Positions 23,501 through 37,000 of a stretch of DNA of 64,000 bases are shown piece after piece. A program made the translations under genes and the position numbers. Source of the DNA: Cylicocyclus nassatus (taxonomy: Eukaryota > Nematoda > Chromadorea > Rhabditida > Strongylidae); contig CATQJL010000001.1 of the NCBI GenBank assembly GCA_958299035.1, positions 1,178,001-1,242,000 on the forward strand, written 5' to 3'. Every line of letters begins with the position of its first letter. Position 1 is the first letter of the stretch. The notes under the pieces are model-generated. The model was not told the DNA's origin. It did not search any database and was given only the letters and a program-made list of their open reading frames with translations.

Positions 23501-24045
23501 CATTTTTTCAGTTTTTTTGTCAGTGGCCTCAGGTTTAGCGCGCACATATAGTAAAATGCTAGTATAAATTTGCAATTGAAGTACTTGACCGGAAACTCAA
23601 TGAGCCAGATTTAGAACATCATACATCATCCCACTACCGCTTGTCATCTCATTGCCAGTCAATTTGTTACCATTTGCCTCCATTAGCACTGCTCGATATT
23701 CCGTCTATGCGCTTGCTCTCAGTTGTAATGGCAGGGAATACTAGATTGAGGCATTTGCACCGAGTATTCATGTCCTTTCTATTAAGGGAATCGCTTGACG
23801 AGAAGTGAGAGCTCTCTACTAAACAAAAAGGAAAAAAATCGTTTGACATCTGCAATGATAAAAACTGATCAAACGTGACCCCAAAAATTGATGTTTCGAA
23901 CCTCCGCTAAAACTGCCAAAAAATTTTTGCAGAACTGATTTGACTTTTTTGGAAAAAAATTGTTGATTGAATGCTACGAAATCAGGATCTTCAGATTACT
24001 TTATTGGACCTTCTAACTTTGATGCAAGTAGATTTCCAATCTCTA

Positions 24046-24455
24046 TATGTATAAAGCAGCAAGTCTGTATGTATGTGCATACCCATAGTCATGAAAGGAT
24101 AAGCGTGTAACTCATTTTGATCTGCTGGTCATTAAGATATGGTAAGGAAAGTAGGAAGCGGACTAAGCGAGTCGGAATCAAAAGGGAGCATGAAAAACGG
24201 GCTCCAAACAGGGATGGAACCCGGGTTGCCAGCTCCTATATATGAAGCATAAAATCTGTATGTCTGTGCATATTTCCCATAGCCAAGAGGGAATAAGCGG
24301 TGAAACTTATTTTGATCTGCGGTTCATCAAACTATTTCAAGGACAGTGGTAAGCGGATTCAAGACAAATCGGAATTGAAAGAAGGATAAGTCGTTACATA
24401 AGAGGTCAAGCACGATAAATTGGCTCCAAACAGGTGGAATCTGGGATGTCAATTC
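24046..24455. repeat. Diverged tandem duplication, unit about 190-210 bp
   Basis: Two successive blocks share in order GTCTGTATGTATGTGCATA / ATCTGTATGTCTGTGCATA, TCATTTTGATCTGC / TTATTTTGATCTGC, AGCGGACT / AGCGGATT and GGCTCCAAACAGG. It lies 180-590 bp upstream of the PTR gene start. Confidence 0.55.
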
Positions 24456-24621
24456 ATATGTAATAAAACACAGCATGCATCACATTGCCAAAAGTGCACG
24501 GCGAAATTCGAAAAAGATTTCCTTTTTGATGCAACAATTACTCATCAACTCAGTATTATGTGGTACATTCTCTACGTAAGAAGCTTACGCATCTTCTTCG
24601 TTTCTTTCCGGTAATGTCATA

Positions 24622-24637
24622 ACACAAATTTGCAGTT
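24622..24637 (+). promoter_or_regulatory. Splice acceptor just before the PTR start codon (probable SL acceptor)
   Basis: ACACAAATTTGCAG is followed by TT and then ATG at 24,638. An acceptor 2 bases before the first codon, with no upstream exon found, fits spliced-leader trans-splicing in nematodes. A cis-spliced 5' non-coding exon is the alternative. Confidence 0.5.
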
Positions 24638-25039
24638 ATGGCAATGCGACTCTCAACGGCAAAATCAGAAGCCTATATGCGGGTAAGTTTCTCAGATTTG
24701 CTACAATGAGTCGTTTCACAAACTGAAAATGTTCGAATTGTCGCATTGCATGAGAGCCAGATACTTTTTAGAAGGTTTTCTACCGCCTAGGACTGTCTAT
24801 TGGCTATCATCCATGGCGTTACATCTTAGGACTGTTGCTTTTCACTGCCCTCAGTTCCATCGGATTTTTGAGATTTCATCAGGTGAGCAAAATTTTTGAT
24901 ACTCCTGCACTACATCAAAATTCTCTTACAGCGTAATAACGCTCGGATTACCTTCACGGATTCCGAATCTGCTAGTCACAAAGAGTCACAGATAGTGCAG
25001 CAGTTTCTCCAACAAAATGGAACTCTCAACATGATAGAG
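24638..25039 (+). CDS. ptr: PTR exons 1-3: N-terminus, TM1, start of extracellular loop 1
   Basis: Exon 1 gives [15 protein letters not shown]. Exon 2 gives a K-V-F-Y-R-L-G start and TM1 ([17 protein letters not shown]). Exon 3 gives the loop start with [13 protein letters not shown] and [12 protein letters not shown]. All three end in phase 0 with donors GTAAGT, GTGAGC and GTGTTC. The next exon is 3 kb away ([16 protein letters not shown]), joining as NMIE-VMIEARD, which suits the family pattern. Confidence 0.85.
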
Positions 25040-28000
25040 GTGTTCATGTTTCAAGTCATATTTTCACATGCTTTGCGACTATATCTATCAGGTTTTTAAC
25101 TAAATTCGGTAACTCTTTCCATAACTTCTCTCTTTTTTGCACTGCACTCAAACTTTGGCAGTGTTTAGACTATGGTGTGAGCTAAAAATACAGCATTTGT
25201 CAAAATCTGACGCGTGTGAGAGTTACGGGTATACGGCAAAAGAAGAAAATCACGGATCGTTCTAGATCCTTAAAGTCATTATGATATTTGCGTTCAGGAT
25301 TACCATGTAGGATTACCCTATAACGCAAATTCTCAGGCAAACTATAAAATTTTGCTCACTAGATCGGCTGAAATTGGTATCAGTTTTGCTGCGTTCAGCT
25401 GCGTTGTTTGACTTCCCAAAGGCGCCAAATCTGGAATAATCTCCAACTACTATTGCTTTCTTAGAAAGCTTAATGGCCAGTCTCTGACAATAATTTTGCA
25501 ATAGTTCTGCGTTGTTATGTTTAGTTAAGGCCGAAAGCGGTATTTTAACGTTTTTGAACTCAAACTTTTTCTGTTACGTTTTTAAAAATTGAAGAATTTG
25601 GCTTGTGGCTTACATAGCAGTTCACGTAACTAATTCCAAAATTTGAGCGCTCCATGTCCAAAGAGAAAAGTTATAAAGAAAGTTGCAAAACTCAGTCAAC
25701 GACTTATTACTAATCATGAGAACCAGAGTCACTAATGTTTGCTCCTTGACTACAGATGATCCGAATAATGTTATTTTTCAACTTTTTTGCAGTTTCTACT
25801 CAACTTTTTTCTATTTCCCTTACACAACCACATGAATGCATAAATCATAATGATTATACATGTTGCAAAAACATTGCCATTGCTATATAATGGAGATACG
25901 TTTCCAGACATGGTCTTCAAGACAAATGGGGTTTCAAAATTTTTAGTTGCGCAGAATCATAGCTGAAGTTCTTCTTTATGAAACAAAATGGAATTTTGCA
26001 TTAAAGCGTTGACAGAAGGTGTACAGGGCTTATCAATTGCAGTGTCGGGTGTCACCAACATTTCTTCTCCCACGCAAGACTCTGCAGCTCTTCCTATGCT
26101 CGCAGTGGGAAATTGGTCAGAGAGCATGTCCGCGAAGAAGTGCGGAGTCCAGATGAAGCGGTTGTGCGGGAGCGGAGATTCTGGTGCACCCGGCACACCA
26201 GTTGATAAGCCCTGTATCTGAGGATCGTTGAAACATCGATAGAGAAAAGTCTTTGGCTTAAGAAGAAAAAAGCTGAGAAAAGTGCAGCTTGCAGTATCAA
26301 ACAGTCTGCACTACTGTTGCAATTACAACTAGGCCTCAAGGTTAATCGTTGTCAACACTGAGGTTTTCTGATATTTTTTGCAAAAAAATGACCGGTGTAT
26401 TTTCCGCTCTTAAGCTTCAACAAATAGTTGAGAGCCTTTTTGTGTATACTTAGCATTTCTACCTCGTAACGTTTTCGTAACTGAACTTGAGGCACGTCTT
26501 TCATAGTTTCTACCTATCAGGTTGTCCCATAAGTTCCGTCCGTTTTAACTTTTGATCGCAATATGTAAGTCATGAACCTTGGTTCTAGACGGGATCTAAG
26601 GTATCATTTCGATAGAGCAAAGAAAGCTCTACAAGATGAGCTTCCTACTTTTGCAACAGTTCAAATCCTCTCAATTTTACAGCCAAAAACCAAAAAGATC
26701 CAACCGCCCGAAATAAAGTAAAAATCGTAACTCCTTCCAAAAAATTCCTAAAAAATTCCTAACTTGCTAACAGATACACTATCCACATCAGCCAATTATA
26801 TATACTGTTCCTGTATTTCTTCCTTGAATAGAAGTCGAGAAAACGAAAATTTTCATGTGCTTGCCAAAGTGATGCTGTGCTGTTCTCACCCCAGTAGTTG
26901 TGTACCACAGACCAGTACAAGTACAGACATGAATGTTCAGCGCTTTACAGGCTTTAGTTCTCGAGAAACACTGAATTTAGTTTCGCACAGTCGGGTGTCC
27001 CATATTAAAACGAATACTTCTCGAGAACTAAAGCCTGTAGGCGCTGAAAATTTGTGTCTATACTTGTACTGGTCTGTAGTATACAACCACTAGTGTGAAA
27101 GCAGCACAACATCACTTTCGCAAGAACTGAAAACTTTCGTTTTCTCGACTTCTATTCAAGAAAAAATACAGGAACAGCATATATAATTGGCTGATGTGGA
27201 TAGCGTATCTGTGAGCAAGTTAGGAATTTTCCAGGAATTTTTGGAAGGAACAATTTTTTCTTTATTTATCGGGCGGTTGGATCTTTCCGGTTTTTCGCCT
27301 CAAACTCGAGATGGATTTGAACTGTTGCGAAAGTATGAGGCTCATCTTGTAAAGCGCTTGCTTTGCTCATCAAATGATACCTTAAATGCTGTCTAGAACC
27401 AAGAAGTTCATGACTCACTGCGATCGAAAGTTAAAACGGACGGAACTTATGGAACAACCTGATATATCGAAAAAGTGCAACTTTTTTAGCCCTCTAAAGA
27501 AAAACTTTTTTTAGTCCCTTATAAAACCATAGCTTATCTGCTTAGATAAGAAGTTTCTTAACTTTTCTTGCTGCGTTTTGCTATCGATGGAAGAAATCAT
27601 CTGGAAAACGTAAAGGTTCAAAAAATTTTACTCGTTCTGCCCCCTTTTCCTTCTTTGCAGGATGCTGGTTTGACCGTCGCACAACATAAGTGAGTGCTTT
27701 ACATACCACTAGAACAAATTTCGATCAGAAATTATAACAATTTGAAAATTTCATATAAGTGCGCGGGAAAATTTTTTGCAACCCTGCAACTTAATTTGTT
27801 AGTACGTAGCAGCGACATAATACCAGTCTCTTGCTAAAATATACAAATAAGCAAAAGTTCTGAAAACCAAGGCACGACCTCGTGGTATGCAATCGCGTTT
27901 TGGGCAAGAAAAGAGGTCTAATTACATATTGGTTTTGTCAAGAATGACTGTTAGCAATATGAGGGTTTTATGGGAATTTTGATGCGAAAGAAATTCTGAC

Positions 28001-31000
28001 AGAATGTGTAGAAAATGGTAAAGAAGACTTTAGGTAATGATTGAAGCACGAGACAATGGAAGCCTTCTCAGAGAAAAGCACCGTCAACAGGTCTGGGACT
28101 TAGTCTACGAGATTTCTAACAACATTACTTCTGAGGTTGGTTTTTTCCTAATCAAATTTACAGTGAGGAAGCCCTCAATTTCATTTAGGACTCCAAAGGG
28201 CAAACACTGACCTACAAAAACATGTGTGATCCTTACTGTCAGAAGAACGATCCATTCTTTGCCTTATTGAAGATTTACAATCAGAACTTCTCCAGGGTCG
28301 ATGTGTGTCCTCAAAAAATCAATCAAATTTTTTCTTACAGTTTTCTTCAGATTACTTACCCAACCATGGAACTGCTAGGCGAGAAAATTTTCATAGCTGC
28401 TAATGTTTACGACGTGACCGTCGATCCAAAAACGCAAGTGCTTCTTGGATTTCGGACAGCAATACTTCGGTATTACATGGTGCACCCTGAAACAAAGCCG
28501 CTCACAATCTGGGAAGAGAAAGTTGGCATAAAAGTCTTTACAGTGCTTGCAACATATAATTCAGATTTATAGCTCGTGAGAATCCTTTACGATAGTAATG
28601 AGTACGATCTATTGCGATGTGGAGCGGCATCGGATAATTTAGTAGCGAATGAGGTATGAAAACAAACACGAAAGCTTTTGTATCATTGTTACCGTTTAGG
28701 TGAGAGATATGGGCAACAAGACTGTTCCACTACTTAGTATATCTCTTGCTGTACTCACAGTATTTTTGATGTTATGCTCATTCAGGTAGAAAATATCAGA
28801 GCTAGAAGGGGGAAATACTCGGTGACCCGACCTGAGATGAAATGTATGCCATTACACTCGCTCAGTGATTGGTGCGATGGCCTCACAAGTAAATGCAGGT
28901 GTACGTTCGAATCATTTCGCATGTTTTCAGTTTAGCATTGCTTCATTCATTCTTTTTTTGAAAGTTAGACATCCCCGAGATGATTGCACGCCCTAGATGG
29001 AAAATTGGGAAAAATGATTGCTATCGTTAAAATGTATCCATTGACACACTCATTGCGAGCAACCCTATGTTCTAATTACCGTTGTCATATATCCCATCAC
29101 CGTATTTAACATGTATTCATTTTCTAATCATTTTCATTTTTATAAGCACCTTTCAAAATAAATTTAGGAAACATTCATATAAAAGTGACGCCTCGTTGAA
29201 TTCTGAAAGAGTAAGAACACGCATTTACCTCCAGGATGCCTAAGTTTCAAAAAGAATAATACGTTGATGACAAAGCGCAATTTTAGATGTCTGCCTGCGG
29301 GACAATGCCTTCCACGAATAAGTCGGGAATCTCTAGCTAAAATCACGCAAACTGCCATCTGTACTATACATAAGCAAATTCTAAAATGCAGCCAACACAC
29401 GACAAGTATCCTCTAGGGTCAGAACGTAAAAGACCTCATTAAACAAATCTACTCAATAATTGTAATCATTTTAACAAAATATGCCGTTACCCACCATGTG
29501 GGTCGCAATGTACCACGTGGCAGTCATTGCATGACCCACCATGTGGGTCACATCGTCTTCAATGTGTCAACTGAAGCAATGCAAAGCTGAAAACACACCC
29601 TGAACGTATTTCCCTTGGGCGACCAAAATTGACGCAAAAGTCCTCTTTAGCTTCTTCCAAAGAAACGATTAGCAGAAACAGGAGTCGGATTTGGAATCAG
29701 CGTTCTAATATGAGTGTAATGCTATAGTACATCTCATCTTGAAAGGTCATGGACACCGGAGATCGTCTTGTTAGCGCAAAAAGTAGTTAATTTTCGCAAT
29801 TTTCCTTAATTTCGAAGGATAAAGGCATGCGTCACCTCGAGAATACCAAACTTATAGAGTTTAGAGTTTAGTGAAGACAGTGCAAGACTGAAAACGCTAA
29901 AGATTCGTTCGTAAATCTTTCGAACTCACTGAACACAACACTACAGCGTGGCGTTGACTTCGGATTCCGACCTAATTTCCCTTAGGTGGCCAAACTTTGC
30001 AAGAAATTTTTTCCTTCTTTCGGAGACACGATTAGCAGTAACGAAAAACAGATTTGGAATCACTTCCAAAGCGAGTGTAATGGTATGCATTTTATCTTAA
30101 AAGCCCGTGGTCACCAAGTATCCTCCTCGAATATTTCGCCCTCCTACGCCTACAAGGGAAGGATGGTCAGTCGAAGTGGCCTTTTGCGATGATTCGTACA
30201 CGATGTTATAGGGGTAAAATGCAGATTCCAGATCTGTCTTCCTTATCTCGGAGCGTTCCTGGACGAGGAGTTATGAGCGTTTAAAGGAGCAAAAAATGAA
30301 TGTTTTTGTGGGATGAAAACGGTTGCGAAAATATTCCCACCGCTTTATTGAGACAAACGGAGTGCGGATATATCTCATCTAAAAGTATTTATTTTATACA
30401 GTGCTGGAAAAAGATTACCAGTGGTCCTTTGAGCGCTGGAAAAATATTATTACTGTTTATAAATTTGCACATTCAATTTTTTTCTTATAAACGCTCATAA
30501 CTTCTCGTGCACGAAAGCGTCGCAGGTAATGAAGACAGATTTGGAGTTAGCGTTTTATGCCCTCCAATATGGTGTGCAACCCTTCTCAAAAGGCCAGTTC
30601 TACCAACCATCCTTCCCTTGTTAGAATACCTCCAATCGAAAAATTTTTTCAGATATGAAAGAAGAGAATCGAAGCCATTTGAATCTATTATCGGAGCAGC
30701 TACACCATTGCTCGCGGGAGTAACCACAGTCGGACTGGTTTCAGCAACCGGATTGGCTTTCCAGTCAATTGTTGTCAGCACGCTATTCTTAGTGCTAGCA
30801 ATAGGTGCTGAGTTTGCTTTGATGGCATTTCACCAGTTGATACTATGATTATTTGCTGCAAGGCAAAAACCATAGAATAGATTTTTAGGGATCGATGATG
30901 TTTTTATCATGCTTGCAGCGTGGCATCATACCGAAAAGAGTCTCGAAATACCTAAGCGAGTTGCTGAAATGGTCCAGGTATAATCAGAGCAGTCAGGCTT

Positions 31001-34000
31001 TTGGCACTTGTGCGTTGACGATAAGTGGGACTCAAAACTGGTCTGAAAAATTAAAAAAAAACATTTTTTTCATATCGTAGTGCTTCTTAGTTCAGAAACC
31101 TATTCGTCATTTGACAACCTTTGCAGTACTTAAAGCTCCGTAGAATTTTTGCACTGCAAGATTTAGGTTTCCGGTTGTTCTATGACGGTCACGTCTATCA
31201 CAAATCTCATCTCCTTTGGAAATGGTGTGCTATCGAGTACCCCCGTGCTGCAGGTATATTCGTTTATGACCTTTGGGCCCTAAAAACGAGAAGTTAGACA
31301 TCATAAGCATACCTTCCAGACCTTTGCCATCTATTCAGTGGTTGCAAGCATCATCTGCTACCTATACCAGCTCATACTATTTCCAGCAATCTTGTCTCTC
31401 ACTGCGCACAATGAGTACAGAAAAATCGTAGTGGAAAGTCGGTAAGCAGACAATTTCCTTTTTTATGCTAGAGTACACCTCTTGCCCCACTTAGGACATT
31501 TTAATTTTTTACCGTTTTTCAATAACCGTTTTTCCTGTCTCTCAGAGTTTTGCGTTACCATTTGAAGAGGGAGAACAAGCTCGACGAGACCACCCAAATA
31601 TTTGCTTGTTGTCACACATCCATTTTGAAGCCGGGATTAAAAAGATTTAAATGCTCAAAAAGTCAGAAATAAATGTATTAGGTTGTCCCAGAAGTGAAAG
31701 TATTTCTATATGAATCAAGATACCTTTGTTTTCTCGGCAGACTTAGGGTACCATTAGATAGAGCGCAGCAAGCTCTACAAAATAATCCAAAGATCCGCCT
31801 AAGCCGTGATTCAGAAATTTGGATCCAAAAATCAGAAATTTCCAGCTACCCTAAAAATCGGATTTCCTTCCAGAAAATCCCTGCAGAGTTTCTAGTTGGT
31901 CATTATACGTGAGACATATAGAGATACCCAAAAATGTATTGGTGGATTTTTGGGGCTCACAACTGACAAAGAGAAACAAAAATGGTCGAAAATGCCAAAA
32001 TGCCACTTTTTTCGAGTCTACACGTAAATCTTGGTATTTCTTGATTGCAAGGGCACATGCAGAGTTAAATGAGATTATACTAAGTAAGGCTACTAGTATA
32101 CAATGACATATATGGGAGGGCTGGGGCGGAGTTTGGTATTTTTGGACTGTCGAATTTTCTCGGTTTCTATGCGCGGAAAAAAATCTATTAAAGATTTATC
32201 TGAGTATTACTATGTGTCTGCTTTGTAATGACGTTTCTTCGCAAAAATCAAATTTTCAGTTGTTAAATTGTTTTCGACTTTTGCTCCAGACTTTACCTGG
32301 ATTAGGGCTTAGGCGGATCTTTGGTGGTCATTCTATAGAGATACCCAAAAATGTATTGCTACTACTATATACTATACTTGCCTTGCTCTATAGAATGGTA
32401 CTAAATATCCAGAAAAGCAAAAGCAGTCTGTATCTAGAAATACGTTTCACTTTTGGGACAACTTAGTATGTATCTTTGATCAAAAAATTCTACAGACTTT
32501 CTAATTGAGGTAAGTAGGCATTTTTTTTACTCTTTTGGATTTTTTTCTAAGGAAGTTCCCACCCTTGCGCATCCACTCATCCCGATACTAAATGAAACTC
32601 TCGAGAAAAAAAACTATGTTCGTTGTCCTGCGAGAGCTGCTTCTTGGTGCGAAAAATGAACCCATAATCTGGGTACAAATTTTACGGTCTCTTTAGCGCT
32701 CAAATATAGCACTGCTAAGTATGAGTGTTTTGGACAAAAAGTATTGTTCAAATGGAGTGCTCTGATATTTAGCATTGGTCCATTGCAATTCTGTCGAATT
32801 TCGTACTGATTATGCATTCAATTTCTCAACTAAAAAAACGCTCGTAATAACTCGACCTCCAGAGCGACTCGGCAGATAACGAAGACAATTGGAATTAGCG
32901 TTCGGTACTCTTTATAATCGTATTAATTTCATGAAAAGGCCACTTCGACCAAACCGACCTCCCTTGTCAGTTGAGGTGAACCCTGAGTTGATCTCAATGC
33001 GCCTCAGCGCAGTATCAATTGAAACATCGATCCTGCTGAGGATCGCTTTGTGGGGATGATAAAAACTGCATGTTGCTAAAAAGAACCCGCACTAGCGCTT
33101 GTGCAGGTTTAAACGAATGTTGAGAACTAGGCGCGATAAATGTGGCAGTACCGCGGTTTGAGATCGGCAGGTAACGCGGATTTTCGGGTGGAAAACTATA
33201 TGTCGCCGAATGTGGAAGAGTCCCGCGCGGATTTCCTGCAGGAACGCATGTCCGCGCATATACAAGGGCGCGTATTTGTCGCAAATGACCGCGGGGACCG
33301 CCCTTTTTCGGCGACATATAGTCCCCTACCTCGGATTTTCTATTATAGCGAGCACTTTGATAGCGGCCACTATCCAAAAATCGATCGACTATTTTGCCAA
33401 TCAAGCAGAGACATAGAATAATTCCAATGAGTAGCATCAAATTCCGTGAAAAATCGTAATTTTTGGGAAATATAGAAAGAAGTCTTTATTTTGAGCATTC
33501 TCTGATTAAAATAAGGATTTGATCAAAATATTCCACAGAAATCAAAAAAAATCTTGCTATTCTATTTTTACTGCAGTCAGCTGTTCGTTGATCCTTCCTG
33601 TATATATGCCCCCGAAATCGTGCAGCTTCGCGCACTCTTGTCCGCATTGTTATGTCCTTTACGTGTCCCGTAACACTCATAAGCAATTTGCACACTATCT
33701 CCGATCTTAAAACGGACTTTGCTCCTACAGAAGTCAGCTGAGATCAACGCGGCATCTGCTCACATGCTCACTTGAGGTGGTCCCTTGCATTCTTATAGCA
33801 CGAAGGAATACCGCTCATAACTTCACCTAAGAAACCTCTACTGAAGCCCTCAAATCAGTACATGGAAACTGACCGGGCTTTACTGGGAGCCATATTCGCT
33901 GTGAACAGGAGCATGTTTCCAAAGTAGATCCAAACCTTTAAGGCAGCAGCTCGCCAAAAACGAACATACCGAAACTCTGACGCGGAAGGTTGCTTGTAAA

Positions 34001-37000
34001 CAGACATGAGAACAGAGCAGGTCCGAGCACACAGCATGCTGCCCTTGCCTAGAAAAAACTGCCCCTAAACCCGTTACACGCAAGCCATCCTAATACGCGC
34101 GGACAAGCTTGCGGTTCCCTGTGACCCGTCAGAGAAGGCATGTCGCAATGTTATAACTGCGAGGGTCTCGCAACGATTCTGCCTCCTTAACCATGGCGGG
34201 ACGTGCTCCACTCGTCCAAATTCAAAATGGGAGGCCTTGGGAAATGACGGTTTTTGCTATTTTCGCGCTCTTCAAGGAGGATTTTCGGAATAAACAGCGC
34301 TCCGAATTACACCAGGTAAGCAAAAAAAAAACTTCAAATCGAGAATCTGCCGAGCCGCTGCCTTTAACTATTATATTCACTGATTTTCTATTCCTGTGTG
34401 TACGACTATAGAAAATCTACTCTCAGAATGGCCCCGAAAAACTTTGAGTAAATAAAGATGGTGCTGGGCGGGTGTTATGTCTGCGAATACAAATACAGTA
34501 TCCATCACTATTGAAATCATCAAGTCTATTTTGTGGGTATTAACTAAACGTAGAGCTCGGGGAACTGAAACTTGAAACAGAAGAGTAAAAAGAAGGAACA
34601 ATACTCGTACTAAAAGTTGAAGTAATATGTCATTATGAACACACTTCGCCTTTAGCAATTATTACCACGTTATGTTTTTAATTTTTTTTTTGCCCGCTAC
34701 ATTCTCAAAACATGAAGCATTTGCAACGACACAGCGGCCCTTTTTTGGTTACAAATATATGGAGAGACAATGCGTATAAGTATAAAGTCCGTTGATGGCT
34801 TTGTTGGATTGGATATATGTGATTGATTACTCATACCTACCCATACAGGTTCTCAACCTGCGCTTAAACAGAGAGGATGTTGGAGATTTTTTTTGGAAAG
34901 TTTATAATGAATACTAAGTAGGATAAGCTGCCGAGTGTACTTCGGGAAATTCAAATCATTGAATGAATGAACATCAAACAAATTCGAACATTGAAAATTT
35001 TAAATAAATGAGTGTCAAATAATATGCGAAAGCCAAAAATATCGAATGAACAAATAACAATAGAATCCGAAAATCAAAAATTAGGATAAACCATAAAGAA
35101 CCCGACGTTTTCAATACACTCCGCAGGCATGCGTGAACGCCACTACTTCATAGTCGAAAAGGCAATTGTATACGTGCTATCCTTTTACATGACTTGCGGG
35201 GCAGCGATTACCAAGTCAGTGCTTCTATCCTCCCAAAATCACCCTGGTACCAATTTTAGCGTCTACGAATTTAGAGGGCACGGGAGCCAGGGGCGGGATT
35301 GAACCTGCTTCCGATCCGGTCATAGCGACGCCTCGTACCATTGCGGCACTCGTCCCCGCACCACTGTATAGGTTTGATGAATATAATTGCAAGATGGATT
35401 GTAACAAATTTTGTAAAATGAGTATAGGGTACGCTTTTTTACATTCGAACATTGATTCGAATTTCGAATAATTCGTTGAATGTTATTTGAAACCCCATTT
35501 TTGATTGTTCCATTTTTCGGAATTTATTCGAAGACTTCAAATTTCGAATGCGAATGTATTCAAAATTTTTATTGCAATCAAAATTTTATTCGAGCACAAA
35601 AGTATACTTCTGGGCGCGTATTGTAATAGGGGACTGTTTTGAGTAGTTAACCTATAGCTACTTTTATAGAGCTCATGCACTTTCCGAGAGAGAGAAAAAA
35701 TGCGAGCAACTGTACAAGACTTGTCAGTAAATAAAAAATCGTAAACCTGCCATTCTGAGCTACTTGTTTTTAGGAACACATGTCTTTCCGAAACATTCAC
35801 GCCGATAAAGTATGCTGGCATTTTTCATGATCGTGCGTGGAGGCGCCTTGCTCGCGAAGTCGGAAAACGCTGGATGCGCGTTCTTACGATCTTGGTACTA
35901 ATAATGCAAAGTGAATCTCCCAAGTTTACAGCAGCTACAGGTTCTCATCGCCTACTGGATCATAACCTATTATGGCATCTCTATGGTGGAAACTGATTTG
36001 TCGGTGCAGAAACTAGCTCCGAAGGACGCACGAATTGTCAAGTTCAAAACGCGATATGATGAAGCAATCAAGGTTTTTTATTTTGGTTGTTCACTAAATC
36101 TTATCTTATTGAATTTAGGATATGCAGACATTTGTAGTGGTCATCACTAATCCCGGCAATCTGTCCGACGTGCATAGACTTGATGCAGTAAAAAGTATTG
36201 TTCATGACTACGAATCAGCGAGTCACAGGTAAATAGTAGTCACGAAAAGCCACTTTTATGTGAGGAAACTAGTTGCTAAAAGCCATTCCCGTGGTCCCTG
36301 TTAGATAGACTGTGACAAAACTTACCGATTTCTGTATCTCATGTCTACACTCTACTTCCCCACTCAGTTTATTACTTATCTTTTTGTAGTGAGTCAAGTT
36401 TCTTCAAATTTTGTGGCTACAATTTGATATATAAATTCCAATCTTGCCAATAATTGGTATTTTCGTAATCAGCATGCTTGCACAATTCTTTTTACTAATC
36501 ATTCAAAGATCCCGCACTTAGTTTACAAAAATTGATGAACCCTCTTCTTAGTAGTGCGCACACCCTCTTCGCCATGTGTACAATGATGGAAACGTTGAAA
36601 AATGGGAGTATTTATTTGAACATGCATGCAGACACACAGAGAGACAGACAAACAGCAAACAGTCTTGAACTTTGTGTAGAAGATCGACTCTCTACTTACA
36701 CGTTTAACTTATTAGGTTGTCAAGAAAATAATGTCGTTTTTTATTTGCTTGCTTTAACAAAGCAATCAGACTCAATCCAACAAAGGTTAATGGGTATTGT
36801 TCGACAGAGCAAAGCTAGCTCTACAAGATGGAGTTTACGATTTTGTGCCAAGCTTGATCCACGGAAAGTTCGAACTCAAAATCTGGAGATTTCCAAATGG
36901 CCAAAAAATCGAAGAAAAATCAGATCTTCGTTTAAATAATTTATACGGACCTCCTACTCGCACACGTCAATACTTCCGATATGTGATATTAACATGTGCA

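Noticed and set aside
27661..27689. Candidate 29-nt PTR exon between TTTGCAG and GTGAGT (DAGLTVAQH)
   Set aside because: The exon at 28,034 ([12 protein letters not shown]) joins exon 3 directly, in phase and in the family pattern. The 29-nt piece would break the phase.
35240..35370. Functional tRNA gene
   Set aside because: Box B is good, but acceptor and T stems do not pair and no clean anticodon stem forms, so it was kept as SINE-like only.
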